Shown: positions 47,401 through 55,044 of the stretch, in pieces
Position numbering within the stretch: position 1 is the first letter of the stretch
How the letters are laid out: the number at the start of each line of letters is the position of its first letter
Origin: Hathewaya limosa
Lineage (GTDB): Bacteria > Bacillota > Clostridia > Clostridiales > Clostridiaceae
NCBI RefSeq assembly: GCF_030815255.1
Contig: NZ_JAUSWN010000005.1
Location: 1 to 64,000 of the forward strand
Length of the DNA stretch: 64,000 nt
Direction of reading: 5' to 3'
The notes under the pieces: generated by a model
Told to the model about the DNA's origin: nothing
Database searches by the model: none
Seen by the model: only the letters and a program-made list of their open reading frames with translations
Program-made: the position numbers and the translations under genes

Positions 47401-47657
47401 ATCTTGAAAGTAAAATGGAGAATACAGAAACAAAGATAGAGGAATATAAAAGAAACTTAGAACAATCAAAAATAGAATATGAAAAACCATTTCCTTATGA
47501 AGAATCATTAAAAGAAAAGCTATCAAGACAATTTGAATTAAACTCATTACTGGATCTTAATAAAAAAGATGCTGAAGTTATAGTAGATGAAGATGCATTT
47601 ATGGATAAAAAAGAAGGGGAAAATGAATTTGAAAATGAAGAAGGGATGGTAGTATAA
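41427..47657 (+). CDS. Giant ArdC-like / DNA methyltransferase / SNF2 helicase fusion
   Basis: 2076 aa. Residues 1-150: ArdC/LtrC-like ssDNA-binding domain (KEWKEFLDFASKIYKYNFDN, ILIYAQRPNATMVASMEIWN). About 254-376: disordered S/R/K/N-rich linker that overlaps tnpV in another frame. About 500-760: N6-adenine methyltransferase-like region with NVPFGDY (N655). About 1250-1800: SF2 helicase with GAGKS (1275-1279), DEAH (1436) and REGRILRQGN (near 1770). Conserved core protein of Tn1549-like ICEs, thought to protect or process DNA entering a new host; it recalls the DarB antirestriction protein of phage P1. ATG 41427 follows AAGGAGG. Confidence 0.88.
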   Translation: MSRLTEVREIYEKVTGIVTSNKKEWKEFLDFASKIYKYNFDNAILIYAQRPNATMVASMEIWNKKIGRYVNKGTRSIAAFDTSMPTLKLTYLFDVKDTNGEPHTIPKLWKLNDVISEKLLENINEKYDLSSSSIEELILKITDIKVNESFDNILQGYEQDIKETWLENLPEEGFISCFTQTVIESINYMVAKRCGIQASNFDDDNNFRIINHFNTLPLTFRLGNSVCSISQQILREFESEILKIIKEQRSEKNHERESKLKLQGDRRNILSRDTNTQGQGSRSETLRKIWTNGNELSKEQSSEQIQSTSSPRGIDRENASSKRGSLSEVRNIDGANAKDKSNTESRKHNGELQTQGNDKGNSRRDSSSRDSIQNEIKQVDIFEPQASGSFLMPENNHNADKNIQDIKDEKSKVINNEEDRDTDKNSTWEDYKNKAIENYESNILGWLNNNEVNKMTEHKEKVDVKEKTKKINYRYSLEDEIGVGGLKTKFRNNIEAIKTLKVIEEENRLATPEEQKILAKYVGWGGMAQAFDINSTGWNSEYAELKALLTPEEYVSARASTPNAHYTSTTVIEGIYKALESFGFKIGNILEPSMGVGNFFSMLPDSMKDSKLYGVELDDISGRIAKQLYQKANIKIQGFEENNYPDNFFDVAIGNVPFGDYKLHDSKYDKQNFLIHDYFFAKALDKVRPGGIIAFITSKGTMDKENNSVRRYIAERTELIGAIRLPNTAFKSNANTDVTADIIFLQKRERVQVTEENWLHVSKTEDGVPINEYFLDNPEMLLGKMVFDQRMFGEGSKYTALVNDDENFDLKEALEKAVGNLNANITSFEREEVNAEDFIPADPNIRNYTYTFIDNQLYYRENAVMRKIEATGKTLERIKGLHSIREITREIIDIQTNGCTYEELKEKQEILNRRYDYFIKSYGYITARTNNTAFRDDNDYPLLCSLEVVDENKNVTKADMFTKQTIRPQIKITEVDTAIEALTVSLNEKGIVDLSLMLEIYDSTRENIINELKGLIFLNPEKYNKDDLLQGWETQDEYLSGNVRQKLKLAKLYVETNPELFTQDVEALEKVQPVNLEASEIDIRLGTTWIEESDIENFIYETLGTPKYAQNSDSRYSSNEVKVHYNNYNASWAIENKGVDGYSVAATETFGTKRLNAYYIIEETLNLRTVTVKDRIEDGDNVRYVLNQKETMLAREKQNQLKEEFKNWIFRDPDRRKRYVEFYNENFNNIRLREYDGTHLTFPGMNPDIKLRQHQVNAIARILYGGSTLLAHCVGAGKSFEMIASAMELKRLGLSKKSIFVVPNHLTEQMGAEFLRLYPSANILVTTKKDFQKQNRRRFVSRIATGAYDAIIIGHTQFEKIPISKERQEKMLNYQIDQMTYAIEATKRERGENWSIKQMEKFKKSLESELKRLLDESRKDDVINFEELGIDTMFVDEAHYYKNCAVFSKMRNVAGISNTRAKKASDMLMKCQYIHEINEGRGVIFATGTPISNSMTEMYVMQRYLQNHELERRGIQHFDAWAASFGEVVSSLELALEGTGYRFRSRFSKFTNLPELMTLFKNIADVQTADMLKLPIPKLKEDKYILVSSNPSEFIKYEMENYVERAERIRNGMVDPSVDNMLKITNEARLLGTDPRLINKEAINEPDSKVNKCIENIYEEYKKSESIKGTQIVFCDVGTPNSDGRFSIYNSIKDELVRKGIPENEICFIHDAKNEVQREELFSDMRSGNKRVIIGSTPKMGTGTNIQDRLISLHHLDCPYRPSDIEQREGRILRQGNFNPEVNIYRYVTKDTFDSYLWQIVEQKQKFISQIMTSKSVARNCEDVDETVLSYAEVKALATGNPLIKEKMDVDNEVSRLRVLKAAYDSQKYTLQDNFTYKYPKLISEANSQLECVIKDIGKRNMEDGKDFSIIINGKLFDEREKAGTMIQSLYVKIPKGEELHVASYKGFELKLRKNLFYEKYELLIHGNLKYTIDLGDSAHGNMLRIENVLNNLESKMENTETKIEEYKRNLEQSKIEYEKPFPYEESLKEKLSRQFELNSLLDLNKKDAEVIVDEDAFMDKKEGENEFENEEGMVV
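42187..42555 (+). CDS. tnpV: TnpV family protein, overprinted inside the helicase gene
   Basis: 122 aa in a different frame (+1) within the larger gene. It carries the TnpV family pattern: YKEIDGIFYPEIQIP, PLGKYGQMAMNYLK, LLLAQGELIEKM, AYQRLEILMEQM and TAEEIVLHEIVY. AAAGGAG at 42169-42175 lies 11 nt before ATG 42187. Function of TnpV is unknown; it is common in ICEs and transposons of Firmicutes. The large gene is open throughout and encodes only a disordered linker here, so both frames seem to be coding. Confidence 0.8.
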   Translation: MRENLNLNYKEIDGIFYPEIQIPKDKEVDQKPLGKYGQMAMNYLKNNHQSRYSLLLAQGELIEKMHQVNEEAYQRLEILMEQMLKTNPIQNPENTMENFKHREMIKETAEEIVLHEIVYKTR

Positions 47658-47666
47658 AAAATAAAT

Positions 47667-47701
47667 AAGGCTTGTTATCAAACAGGTCTTTTTATTTTTA
47701 T
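47667..47701 (+). terminator. Possible terminator after the helicase gene
   Basis: AAGGCTTGTT / AACAGGTCTT stem (G-U pairs) followed by TTTTTATTTTTA. It may only partly end transcription since the operon continues. Confidence 0.6.
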
Positions 47702-47731
47702 TTAAAAAGTTAATAGAAAAAGGTGATATAA

Positions 47732-47992
47732 ATGAATAAAAATAAAGGAATAAATCGAGATAATTATAAGTATTTAAGTGCTCTAATAGCACAGCTTTTG
47801 GAACTTGATATGGATACTGAAGAAAAAATAACAGTATATATTGAAAATTATGGTGTAGATAATTTCTTGAAGGACTACGACAAAATGGAATTACCTTATG
47901 AAGCTTATGAAAAATTAGAAAATTTAGAGTTAGTCTTAGAGACTCTAAATTACAAGGAAATTAATTTAGATAGTATAGGAGGTGTATTGTAA
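47732..47992 (+). CDS. Small acidic ICE protein, unknown function
   Basis: 86 aa, acidic and helical, no membrane segment (MNKNKGINRDNYKYLSALIA to LDSIGGVL). Small conserved frames at this position are common in Tn1549-like elements; their role is not known. AAAGGTGAT precedes the ATG and the stop touches the next start codon, so it is coupled with the RadC-like gene. Confidence 0.75.
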   Translation: MNKNKGINRDNYKYLSALIAQLLELDMDTEEKITVYIENYGVDNFLKDYDKMELPYEAYEKLENLELVLETLNYKEINLDSIGGVL

Positions 47993-48709
47993 ATGGATAA
48001 GAACATGCCATACACCAATACTTTTCTAAAAGGTTTAACCAATTTAACGGGCATTCCTATAAAGAAAATTCAAGAATATGCAAAAGAAAATAATCCTTTT
48101 AATATTTTAGAACATCCCAATATAATAGAACCAAATGAAAAGCAACTTCAAAAAATAGGACTTCTTAATGAATTTATAGCATCATATAACTTACTTAAAG
48201 CTCATGAAAGTGAAAATAAGATTAAATTTTCAACCCCAGAGAAAGCAGCAGATTATTTTATTCCTCTACTAAGTGGTATAAAGGATAAAGAAAAATTTAT
48301 GATAGCGTTTTTAGATAATGGAAATAACATAATTCAAACAAAGGTAGTATCAGAAGGAACTGTTTCTCAAGCAGTAATTTATCCAAGGGATATTTTAAAA
48401 GAAGCTTTAGCTTGTGATTGCAAGGCAATGATATTAGCACATAACCATCCAGGAGGATCTATTTTACCATCCAATGAAGATAAAGCAATAACACAAAAAC
48501 TCGTAAATATATTTCAACCATTAGATATTAAAATACATGATCATATTATAGTTGCAGGAGTAAATTACTGTTCTATGGCTGAAAAAGGTTATGTTCCAGC
48601 TTCAGTAAATGGAATGGCAGTATATGAACCTATAAAGATGGAGGATAAAAGGATTATAGAGGAAAAACAAAGCTTCAATTCTGAATTAGATGAGGAATTG
48701 GAGCTTTAG
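47993..48709 (+). CDS. RadC-like JAB-domain protein
   Basis: 238 aa. The JAB/MPN metalloprotease-like motif is ILAHNHPGGSILPSNEDKA (HxH...S...D) at about residues 151-168, preceded by FDN-type strands (FMIAFLDNGNNIIQTKVVSEG). RadC-like proteins of mobile elements are conserved but their role is not settled; no DNA-repair activity has been firmly shown. AGGAGG lies before ATG 47993, which follows the preceding stop with no gap. Confidence 0.9.
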   Translation: MDKNMPYTNTFLKGLTNLTGIPIKKIQEYAKENNPFNILEHPNIIEPNEKQLQKIGLLNEFIASYNLLKAHESENKIKFSTPEKAADYFIPLLSGIKDKEKFMIAFLDNGNNIIQTKVVSEGTVSQAVIYPRDILKEALACDCKAMILAHNHPGGSILPSNEDKAITQKLVNIFQPLDIKIHDHIIVAGVNYCSMAEKGYVPASVNGMAVYEPIKMEDKRIIEEKQSFNSELDEELEL

Positions 48710-48732
48710 TTTTTATAGGAGGTAAAAAGCTT

Positions 48733-49722
48733 ATGGAAAGGAAAAAGTTAAAATTTACTGATGATGAAATAGCTCTTGCAAACAGTATAAATATAATAAG
48801 TTATGCTTTAAGTTTAGGTTATCCTGTAAAGCAAGTTACTCCTCGTTCCTTTAAAATAGATGGTTATGGAGGATTATATATTCATAGTGATGGTCATAAG
48901 TGGAACTGGTTTTCTCAAAATAAAGGTGGTGGAGCCATTCAATTTGTTATGGAAATAGAAAATAAGTCTTGGGTAGATGCTGTAAAAACTCTAATAGGGA
49001 AATCAGATGAAATTGTAAAATATATAGCTTCAGAAGTTATTGAAGAAGAAAGCAAAGGCGAGTTTATTCTTCCAGAGAAAAATACTACCTTTAAACATAT
49101 TTTTGCATACCTTATAAATTACAGGGGTATTAAAAAGGAAATAGTAAGAGATTTTGTTAAAGAACACAAGCTTTATGAAAATAAGTATGGTAGCTGCGTA
49201 TTTGTAGGGTATGACAAAGAAAATAATCCTAAATATGCAAGTATAAGAAGTACTAATACTACTGGAAAATTTTTTAGATGTGATGTTAAAAATTCAGATA
49301 AAGCCTACCCTTTTTGCAAGGAAGGAAAGAACAATACAGTATGTGTATTTGAAGCACCTATTGATTTGATGAGTTATCTTACATTGATTAAGAAGCATAA
49401 TATATTGAATTTTGAAAATCACTGTATTTCTCTTGGAGGAGTTGCTGATAAAGCTCTTGAATACTATTTAAAAGAAAGTCCTTATATAAATAAAATAATG
49501 CTCTGCCTTGATAATGATGAGGCAGGGTATTTTGCATGTAATCAAATATTTAATAAATACAAAGACAAATATGAAATTGTAAGGCATACACCAAAAGGAA
49601 AAGATTTTAATGAAGATTTAATAGCTCTAATTACGGATTCAAAGGTAAGAAAAATAAGTGAAAATGAACCTATGTATGGAAGTAATGATTACTCAAATGA
49701 GTTTGATGATATAAGTTTTTAG
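48733..49722 (+). CDS. DUF3991/Toprim primase-like protein
   Basis: 329 aa. N-terminal DUF3991-type region (FTDDEIALANSINIISYALS, KWNWFSQNKGGGAIQFVMEI) and a C-terminal Toprim domain with the Glu of VCVFEAPIDLMSY (about 210) and the Asp pair of MLCLDNDEAGYF (about 257). Such proteins act as primases that start second-strand synthesis of transferred ICE DNA. AGGAGGT precedes ATG 48733. It directly precedes the oriT candidate and mobC. Confidence 0.88.
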   Translation: MERKKLKFTDDEIALANSINIISYALSLGYPVKQVTPRSFKIDGYGGLYIHSDGHKWNWFSQNKGGGAIQFVMEIENKSWVDAVKTLIGKSDEIVKYIASEVIEEESKGEFILPEKNTTFKHIFAYLINYRGIKKEIVRDFVKEHKLYENKYGSCVFVGYDKENNPKYASIRSTNTTGKFFRCDVKNSDKAYPFCKEGKNNTVCVFEAPIDLMSYLTLIKKHNILNFENHCISLGGVADKALEYYLKESPYINKIMLCLDNDEAGYFACNQIFNKYKDKYEIVRHTPKGKDFNEDLIALITDSKVRKISENEPMYGSNDYSNEFDDISF

Positions 49723-49759
49723 AAAGGTAAAGAGTTCTTTTTTCAATATCCAAGAGGAC

Positions 49760-49845
49760 TGAGCCAAAGCCATGGGCTTGGGGTGAAGGCAAGCTTCCTA
49801 TTGGTATAGCCAATAGATTGTAAAGAGTGGGGAATCCCCACGCCC
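49760..49845 (+). other. Candidate origin of transfer (oriT)
   Basis: Three inverted repeats in 80 bp between the primase-like gene and mobC: CCAAAGCC / GGCTTGG (49764-49781), CTATTGG / CCAATAG (49798-49816) and GTGGGGAATCCCCAC (49827-49841). GC content is well above the surroundings. Position next to mobC and the relaxase gene fits oriT of Tn1549-like ICEs. The nick site cannot be fixed by eye. Confidence 0.6.
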
Positions 49846-49882
49846 TTTTTAAAATAATTTCTTTGCAGAAAGGAGGGAATGG

Positions 49883-50185
49883 ATGAGAAAAAGAAACTTA
49901 CAGACCAATATTAGAATGACAGAAAATGAAGTGGAACAAATAAAAAAGAAAGCAAAAAGAGCTAATATGACCTTTAGTAATTATGTTATATCTTCTGCAT
50001 TAAATAAAGAAATTGTTGTTATTGATGGGATAAAAGATTTTACTCACCAACTTTCTAAAGTAGGTACAAATCTTAATCAATTAACTATGCTTTGCCACCA
50101 AGGAAAGGTTAGTTGTGCAGACATAGGTGCTGTGAATAAGGTGCTTAAGGAGATATGGGAGGAATTAGTGTGCATTAGAAAATAA
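49883..50185 (+). CDS. mobC: MobC relaxosome protein
   Basis: 100 aa. N-terminal ribbon-helix-helix type (NLQTNIRMTENEVEQIKKKA, MTFSNYVISSAL) and the MobC C-terminal pattern (VGTNLNQLTMLCHQG). It binds oriT and helps the relaxase melt and nick DNA. AAAGGAGGG precedes ATG 49883. In related elements the relaxase gene follows at once, but here a 1.6-kb insertion with its own gene separates them. Confidence 0.9.
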   Translation: MRKRNLQTNIRMTENEVEQIKKKAKRANMTFSNYVISSALNKEIVVIDGIKDFTHQLSKVGTNLNQLTMLCHQGKVSCADIGAVNKVLKEIWEELVCIRK

Positions 50186-50207
50186 GAAATTAAGTTCTTT
50201 AAATTAT

Positions 50208-50236
50208 TTGAAATTTAAATATATATGGTATATAAT
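50208..50236 (+). promoter_or_regulatory. Consensus promoter of the inserted nuclease-like gene
   Basis: TTGAAA (50208-50213), 17-nt spacer, TATAAT (50231-50236), with a leader of about 150 nt before GTG 50390. It shows that the cargo gene is expressed independently of the transfer operon. Confidence 0.8.
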
Positions 50237-50389
50237 TACAATGTTTAAGAATAAATGAATTTGGTTTATGGTGACTATGGAATAATTTCTCGATAAAATT
50301 ATAATAAATACACTGGTTATATGAAAGGGTATTAAGTAGACGAAAACTGTTTAATAATATATTGTTTTTAGGGGAAGGGAGGAAAAGTT

Positions 50390-51598
50390 GTGTTTATACC
50401 ACCAGGTAAAATCTATATGGAAATGCAAAGTGATTCTTTTGGAATATGGATAACAGAAGTCGAAGGAAACGATTATCCTCATATTATAGCTAAACTTCCA
50501 ACTAATGTAATTAAATCAATTTATAATGGAGTTGATACATTTTTAAATATAGCAATTTATGAACATCAAGGTCAAAATATTTTAGTATTAGGATTATTTA
50601 TAATGGATAACCTAAAATATCCTTATAATACATATCAAATTATTAGCAAGGAAAGTGAGGGCAAACTATTTTTGTCGTTGCTTAAAAATAACAATAAAGA
50701 GTGGCACATTCATTTTTTTGATGAATTAGCAAGACCTTTAGTTTCATCAGTATGTAATGTTGATAAAATGGAATCTGAAAAGTTACTTTCTACGTTAAAT
50801 AATTTGATATTATATTATGGAGATGTTAGAAAATTAGATGATGCTATATTTGATAAATATAAAGCGGATATTGAACAAATATTTATAAATAAATTTTTTG
50901 AGCCTTCAACGATATTTTATAAATTCAAGTGTGAATTTATATTTAGTAATCCTGTAAATATAATAGGAGTAGGAACAGGAGAGTTTAAAATTGATGATGA
51001 AGATGAAGGTGGTGGGTTAGAACAACAAATATTTCAATTGATAGAATCATTATATGGTGATTCAAGAAGTTATAGGTCTCCACAGATTTATAAAAAAGAT
51101 AAACTAAGAGAATTGACAGATATTTTAGCTTGGGATGAAAAACACATTTGTATAATAGAATCTAAAGTTATGTCTATTTTTAATATTGAATCAGATAGAA
51201 TTAGTGAACGATTCACTTTAAATATTGAAAAACAGATAAAAAAAGCTTTAAATCAGCTTTGTGGAGCAACAAAGAGTATAAAAAGAAATGAAACTATTTT
51301 TAGTCAATTAAATAATATTATTAAAATTCCAAATGAATCAATTGAAACAATACATTGCATAGTAATTATTTCAGAGATGTATCCAAATTTGAATTGGAAT
51401 GACTGGGCACTCAAGTTAATAGAGATTAATAATAAATATAAAATAATGATTCATATTATTGATCTAGAGGAATTGCATAAATTGATTGTTAGTAGTAAAA
51501 ATCCAACTGAAATTCGTATAAGTTTACTTTCGAGATGGAATAAAATGCTAGAAGTGAAAAGTGCTTTTATCAGAGGAAAACTAAGAACTAAAAAATAG
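50390..51598 (+). CDS. PD-(D/E)XK nuclease-like cargo protein
   Basis: 402 aa, family not recognised. The C-terminal half has RELTDILAWDEKHICIIESK: Asp near 244 and the ExK near 257-259, as in restriction-like nucleases, preceded by EQQIFQLIESLYGDSRSY. The N-terminal half (about 1-180) is mixed and may be a sensor or binding domain. GTG 50390 follows GGGAGG by about 7 nt. Own promoter at 50208 and terminator at 51769, inserted between mobC and the relaxase gene, so a self-contained cargo gene; defence against foreign DNA is inferred. Confidence 0.65.
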   Translation: MFIPPGKIYMEMQSDSFGIWITEVEGNDYPHIIAKLPTNVIKSIYNGVDTFLNIAIYEHQGQNILVLGLFIMDNLKYPYNTYQIISKESEGKLFLSLLKNNNKEWHIHFFDELARPLVSSVCNVDKMESEKLLSTLNNLILYYGDVRKLDDAIFDKYKADIEQIFINKFFEPSTIFYKFKCEFIFSNPVNIIGVGTGEFKIDDEDEGGGLEQQIFQLIESLYGDSRSYRSPQIYKKDKLRELTDILAWDEKHICIIESKVMSIFNIESDRISERFTLNIEKQIKKALNQLCGATKSIKRNETIFSQLNNIIKIPNESIETIHCIVIISEMYPNLNWNDWALKLIEINNKYKIMIHIIDLEELHKLIVSSKNPTEIRISLLSRWNKMLEVKSAFIRGKLRTKK

Positions 51599-51768
51599 TT
51601 ATATGATGGTTAATATTTATAATGGCAAATTATGAAGAAAACAATGTAATGTTAAAAAAAATAATTTGCAGTTTATATATTTGTGCAAAGTAATTTAAAA
51701 ATTTACTAAGACTCAAATAAGTCAAGACTTTATAATAGATTGATAAGTACAATAATGAGAATTAATAG

Positions 51769-51805
51769 AATCTGTGATTTGTAAGCAAATCAACAGATTT
51801 TTTTA
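51769..51805 (+). terminator. Intrinsic terminator of the cargo gene
   Basis: AATCTGTGATTTG / CAAATCAACAGATT stem with a 4-nt loop and seven T. Confidence 0.9.
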
Positions 51806-51833
51806 ATTATAAAAAAGTGAAAAGGGTGAAGCT

Positions 51834-52784
51834 ATGGCTGTAATTGAATTTATTAACGGTTCAAATAATACCTATAAAGGTATGAAAAGAGCTATAAATT
51901 ATATAAAGAATCCTCTAAAGACATCAGAAAATTTAATAGGAGGAAAAGATTCCTCATTAGATACAGCTTATGAAGAGTTTGTTATGACTAAGCAGAATTT
52001 TAATAAAGAAAAGGGAAGGCAGTTTATACATTTTATTCAGTCATTTTCACCTAATGATAAAGTTACACCAGAAATTATAAATGAGATAGGTAAAAAGCTT
52101 TTAGAGCATGAAGTTTTTAAAGATTTTCAGGTGGTATATGCAACTCATACAGATAAAGAACATATTCATACTCATTTTATTGTTAATTCAGTTAGCTTTA
52201 CAAAAGGACATAAGTGGCAACTATCAAAGGAACAATTAGAAAGTTTAAAGGAATACTCAGATGAATTATGCAAAGAATATGGTCTTATTGTTGTTGATGG
52301 AGAAAAAGGAAAGCATAAGAATAGAGGAGAATACAGAGCAACTGATAAAAAACAAAGTTGGAAATACGAGCTGTATCTTGCAGTGAAGCATTGTAAATGG
52401 TGCAGTAGAAGTAAGGATGAGTTCATAGAAAATATGAATAAGCTTGGTTATAAAGTTGATTGGACAGATGAAAGAAAATATATAACTTTTACAACTGCTG
52501 ATGAAAAAAAGTGCAGGAATAGAAAACTATATCCACCAGAACAATTTACAAAAGAAGCACTTCTTAAAGCTTTTGAATTAAATAGACAAAAGGCTGATAA
52601 AATGCAACTTCAAGCAAGAATGGAATTGTTATTGACAGCGATTGAAATGATTTCTAATGACAAAAGTAATAATTATAATTACCATTTACCTTTGACTGTT
52701 CTTGAAGGACAAGCAAAGAAGGAAAGAGTTATTGAGGAAACTAAAGGAAGGGGACTTGATTGGGAAAATGGAAAAGATATGTAG
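51834..52784 (+). CDS. MobP-type relaxase
   Basis: 316 aa. Relaxase fold with the three-His metal motif HIHTHFIVNSV near residues 109-118 and a possible catalytic Tyr region near the N-terminus (NNTYKGMKRAINYIKNP). It should nick oriT and lead the strand through the VirD4 channel. Homologues of Tn1549-like elements are often longer, so the C-terminus (ending RGLDWENGKDM) may be shortened, though no frameshift is seen. An AAAGGGTGA site precedes ATG 51834. Confidence 0.88.
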   Translation: MAVIEFINGSNNTYKGMKRAINYIKNPLKTSENLIGGKDSSLDTAYEEFVMTKQNFNKEKGRQFIHFIQSFSPNDKVTPEIINEIGKKLLEHEVFKDFQVVYATHTDKEHIHTHFIVNSVSFTKGHKWQLSKEQLESLKEYSDELCKEYGLIVVDGEKGKHKNRGEYRATDKKQSWKYELYLAVKHCKWCSRSKDEFIENMNKLGYKVDWTDERKYITFTTADEKKCRNRKLYPPEQFTKEALLKAFELNRQKADKMQLQARMELLLTAIEMISNDKSNNYNYHLPLTVLEGQAKKERVIEETKGRGLDWENGKDM

Positions 52785-52844
52785 AAAACTTATGGATTTA
52801 GATAATTTGTCATGATAAGATAAGTTTATATGAATCAATAAAGA

Positions 52845-53540
52845 ATGCTAGATTTAAGGGATAAATTTGTAATTTATGGAGGTGATTTTATAGATAATAT
52901 ATTAAAAGATTGGTTGCCTATAGTTTTTTCTGGTATAGCGTTGGTTATAAGTATATTCAACATATACAAAAGTTTGAGAAATGATAAAATCATGGAAAAA
53001 TATAGGAATTGGCAAAGTGATTTTGAAGTATATAAAGAAAAAATGAGACAACAAGAGAAGCAGAGTGATAACATTGTGTCAAAATTAAATAGCAGAGCTG
53101 GATTGATACCATATTTTCACTTGTTATTAGATGATTCAAATATTATTTTTGAAAAAAATAATATTATATTAGGTATAACTTTAATAAATGTTGGAAAAGA
53201 ATGTGCATCAAATGTCATGCTATATCCGATAGATGGAAAATCGGGATTGGAAAACTATTTTAAAACTGAGAATCAAGAAAAAAATAATCATTTTATACAT
53301 GATTATTTAAATCAATACTATGCTTTGCCAAGAGAAAAAGTAAGTTTTAGTATGATAACAAAAGCACCAAAAGATGGTAATGGATATGTAGTTAACTTTA
53401 TTCAATTTAAAATACGTTTTAGTGATTTAGTTGGAAATTTATATGAACAAAAATTTAGATTTGGATATGATAATTATATGGTAAAAGGATTTAACAGAGA
53501 TAATACTTCAGATTTGCCCAAATTTATAGAAGATAAATAA
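52845..53540 (+). CDS. Membrane-anchored cargo protein, unknown
   Basis: 231 aa with one transmembrane helix (about residues 23-42), a charged coiled-coil-like stretch (43-80) and a beta-rich soluble domain. Unrecognised. The start is uncertain: ATG 52845 lacks a ribosome binding site, and a GGAGGTGAT inside the frame at about 52878 is not followed by an obvious start codon. Its position between the relaxase and coupling protein genes, with a terminator behind it, marks it as accessory. Confidence 0.55.
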   Translation: MLDLRDKFVIYGGDFIDNILKDWLPIVFSGIALVISIFNIYKSLRNDKIMEKYRNWQSDFEVYKEKMRQQEKQSDNIVSKLNSRAGLIPYFHLLLDDSNIIFEKNNIILGITLINVGKECASNVMLYPIDGKSGLENYFKTENQEKNNHFIHDYLNQYYALPREKVSFSMITKAPKDGNGYVVNFIQFKIRFSDLVGNLYEQKFRFGYDNYMVKGFNRDNTSDLPKFIEDK

Positions 53541-53626
53541 TTTTTGGTAGTACTTAATATGTATATTTAATATATATTCCAGTTTGTAGATAGTCTGATT
53601 ACTAAGTAAAAAATAATGATATATAA

Positions 53627-53664
53627 AAATACCGTACTATTCAAAAGAATATACGGTATTTTTT
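53627..53664 (+). terminator. Intrinsic terminator
   Basis: AATACCGTACTATTC / GAATATACGGTATT stem (one bulge) with an A4 loop and TTTTT. Confidence 0.85.
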
Positions 53665-53810
53665 ATGTTGCAATTCTAAGATAGTTTGTAGAAATTGCGA
53701 ACTAAATATCCTCTTTAATAATTGAATAGTACAGTATTGAAAAATATATTATAATTAACTTAATAAGTAAGATAAATTGAAAATTTATCGAGATGTTAGG
53801 AGATAATATT

Positions 53811-54929
53811 ATGGCTAATTCAATACAAGCAATAAGAAATGTATATGATATTGCAAAGGTAGCTAAGGATAATGAGAACCCTATGAGTGATAAAGAGGTA
53901 AAAGCTCTTTTAGAAAGAACGGTTTCAGATAAATCGCTAATTTCAAAGTATTGTAGATTTGAGAAGGGTTATGCTGCTGAAGATTTATTTATGCGTATAT
54001 TTTCTCTTTTACCTTGGGTGAAAACTGTTGTTCCTTTAGGACAGGAACAATTTCCTGAAAAGAGCAAAGAAACATTACAAGTTCCAGATTATGAAATTAC
54101 ATTTGAAGCTGGAAATGAAACAAATACATCATGTATTTTGGTAGAGGTAAAGTTGGTTGATGGAGATAAACAGACATATGAGCTGCAGAAATATAAATAT
54201 GAAGTTTTAAAGGGATATTCAAGTCAGAAAAATGAGCCTCTTTTATTTGGTATATTCTGGAGAAAGCAAGGGATATGGACAATTAATTCAATTGAGTCAT
54301 TTTCAGAAAAGAGCAGTGCTTACAAGATATCGTACGAAAATGCATGTATGGATGATTTATCGGCAATATTTGGTGATTATACGTATTTGTTTCGAAAACA
54401 GTGTTATAGAAAATCGATTTTTTCCAAAAAAGAAGATGTCGATACTGAATTTGTTCACAGCCATGAAAAATATGGTCGTACAAAATATGAAGGCTTATCT
54501 TTAGATGGGCAAAATTTTGAGTCGCTGTGTATGCTTGAACCAGCACTATTAGATTGTGCTTTTGACTTTAAAAAAATTTCGTGCAATGAATTGTCAGATA
54601 CTGATACTGAGTTAATTGAACAATATGACCGAGTACCATATGTTTATAAATTATCATCTTTGATATTAGCATATTTATTGAAAATGTATTGTTTAGATAA
54701 GAATGATATGTATTATAAAAATAATATTGTGGTGGAAAATTCATTTGGTATTGTTGATACTGTTCGTCGAAAATGTGGGGGAGAGAAATTTTATTTACTA
54801 CCATATAATATTAATGACATAGCAACTCAAATGATAGAATTACAATTTGGAAAAGCAAATCACATAATTGAAGCATATAAAGAAACTCAAAGGAATGAAG
54901 GATATAAAATTATAGTCAGTCATGAATAA
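53811..54929 (+). CDS. PD-(D/E)XK nuclease-like cargo protein (second type)
   Basis: 372 aa, no recognised family. An N-terminal helical part (1-45) leads to GYAAEDLFMRIFSLLPWV, QVPDYEITFEAG (Asp near 93) and CILVEVKLVDGDKQTYELQK (ExK near 112-114): the E...PD...ExK order of restriction or Holliday-junction-like nucleases. The C-terminal 200 residues are unassigned. ATG 53811 follows AGGAG by 8 nt. Flanked by terminators at 53627 and 54979, so an autonomous cargo unit. A defence role is inferred. Confidence 0.65.
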   Translation: MANSIQAIRNVYDIAKVAKDNENPMSDKEVKALLERTVSDKSLISKYCRFEKGYAAEDLFMRIFSLLPWVKTVVPLGQEQFPEKSKETLQVPDYEITFEAGNETNTSCILVEVKLVDGDKQTYELQKYKYEVLKGYSSQKNEPLLFGIFWRKQGIWTINSIESFSEKSSAYKISYENACMDDLSAIFGDYTYLFRKQCYRKSIFSKKEDVDTEFVHSHEKYGRTKYEGLSLDGQNFESLCMLEPALLDCAFDFKKISCNELSDTDTELIEQYDRVPYVYKLSSLILAYLLKMYCLDKNDMYYKNNIVVENSFGIVDTVRRKCGGEKFYLLPYNINDIATQMIELQFGKANHIIEAYKETQRNEGYKIIVSHE

Positions 54930-54978
54930 GAGCATTGTTTAGGCTGACAAATTTCAAATTATAGAGCAGATAAAATTT

Positions 54979-55008
54979 TAAGACTTACCACGTGTAGGTC
55001 TTATTTTT
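54979..55008 (+). terminator. Intrinsic terminator
   Basis: AAGACTTAC / GTAGGTCTT stem (G-U pairs) with a 5-nt loop and ATTTTT. Confidence 0.75.
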
Positions 55009-55044
55009 ATAATTAAAACTCAGTTGAGAAAGGAGACTTGCTCC

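Noticed and set aside
54232..54504. Extra plus-strand frame inside the nuclease-like gene
   Set aside because: No ribosome binding site and no recognisable family, unlike tnpV in the helicase gene.
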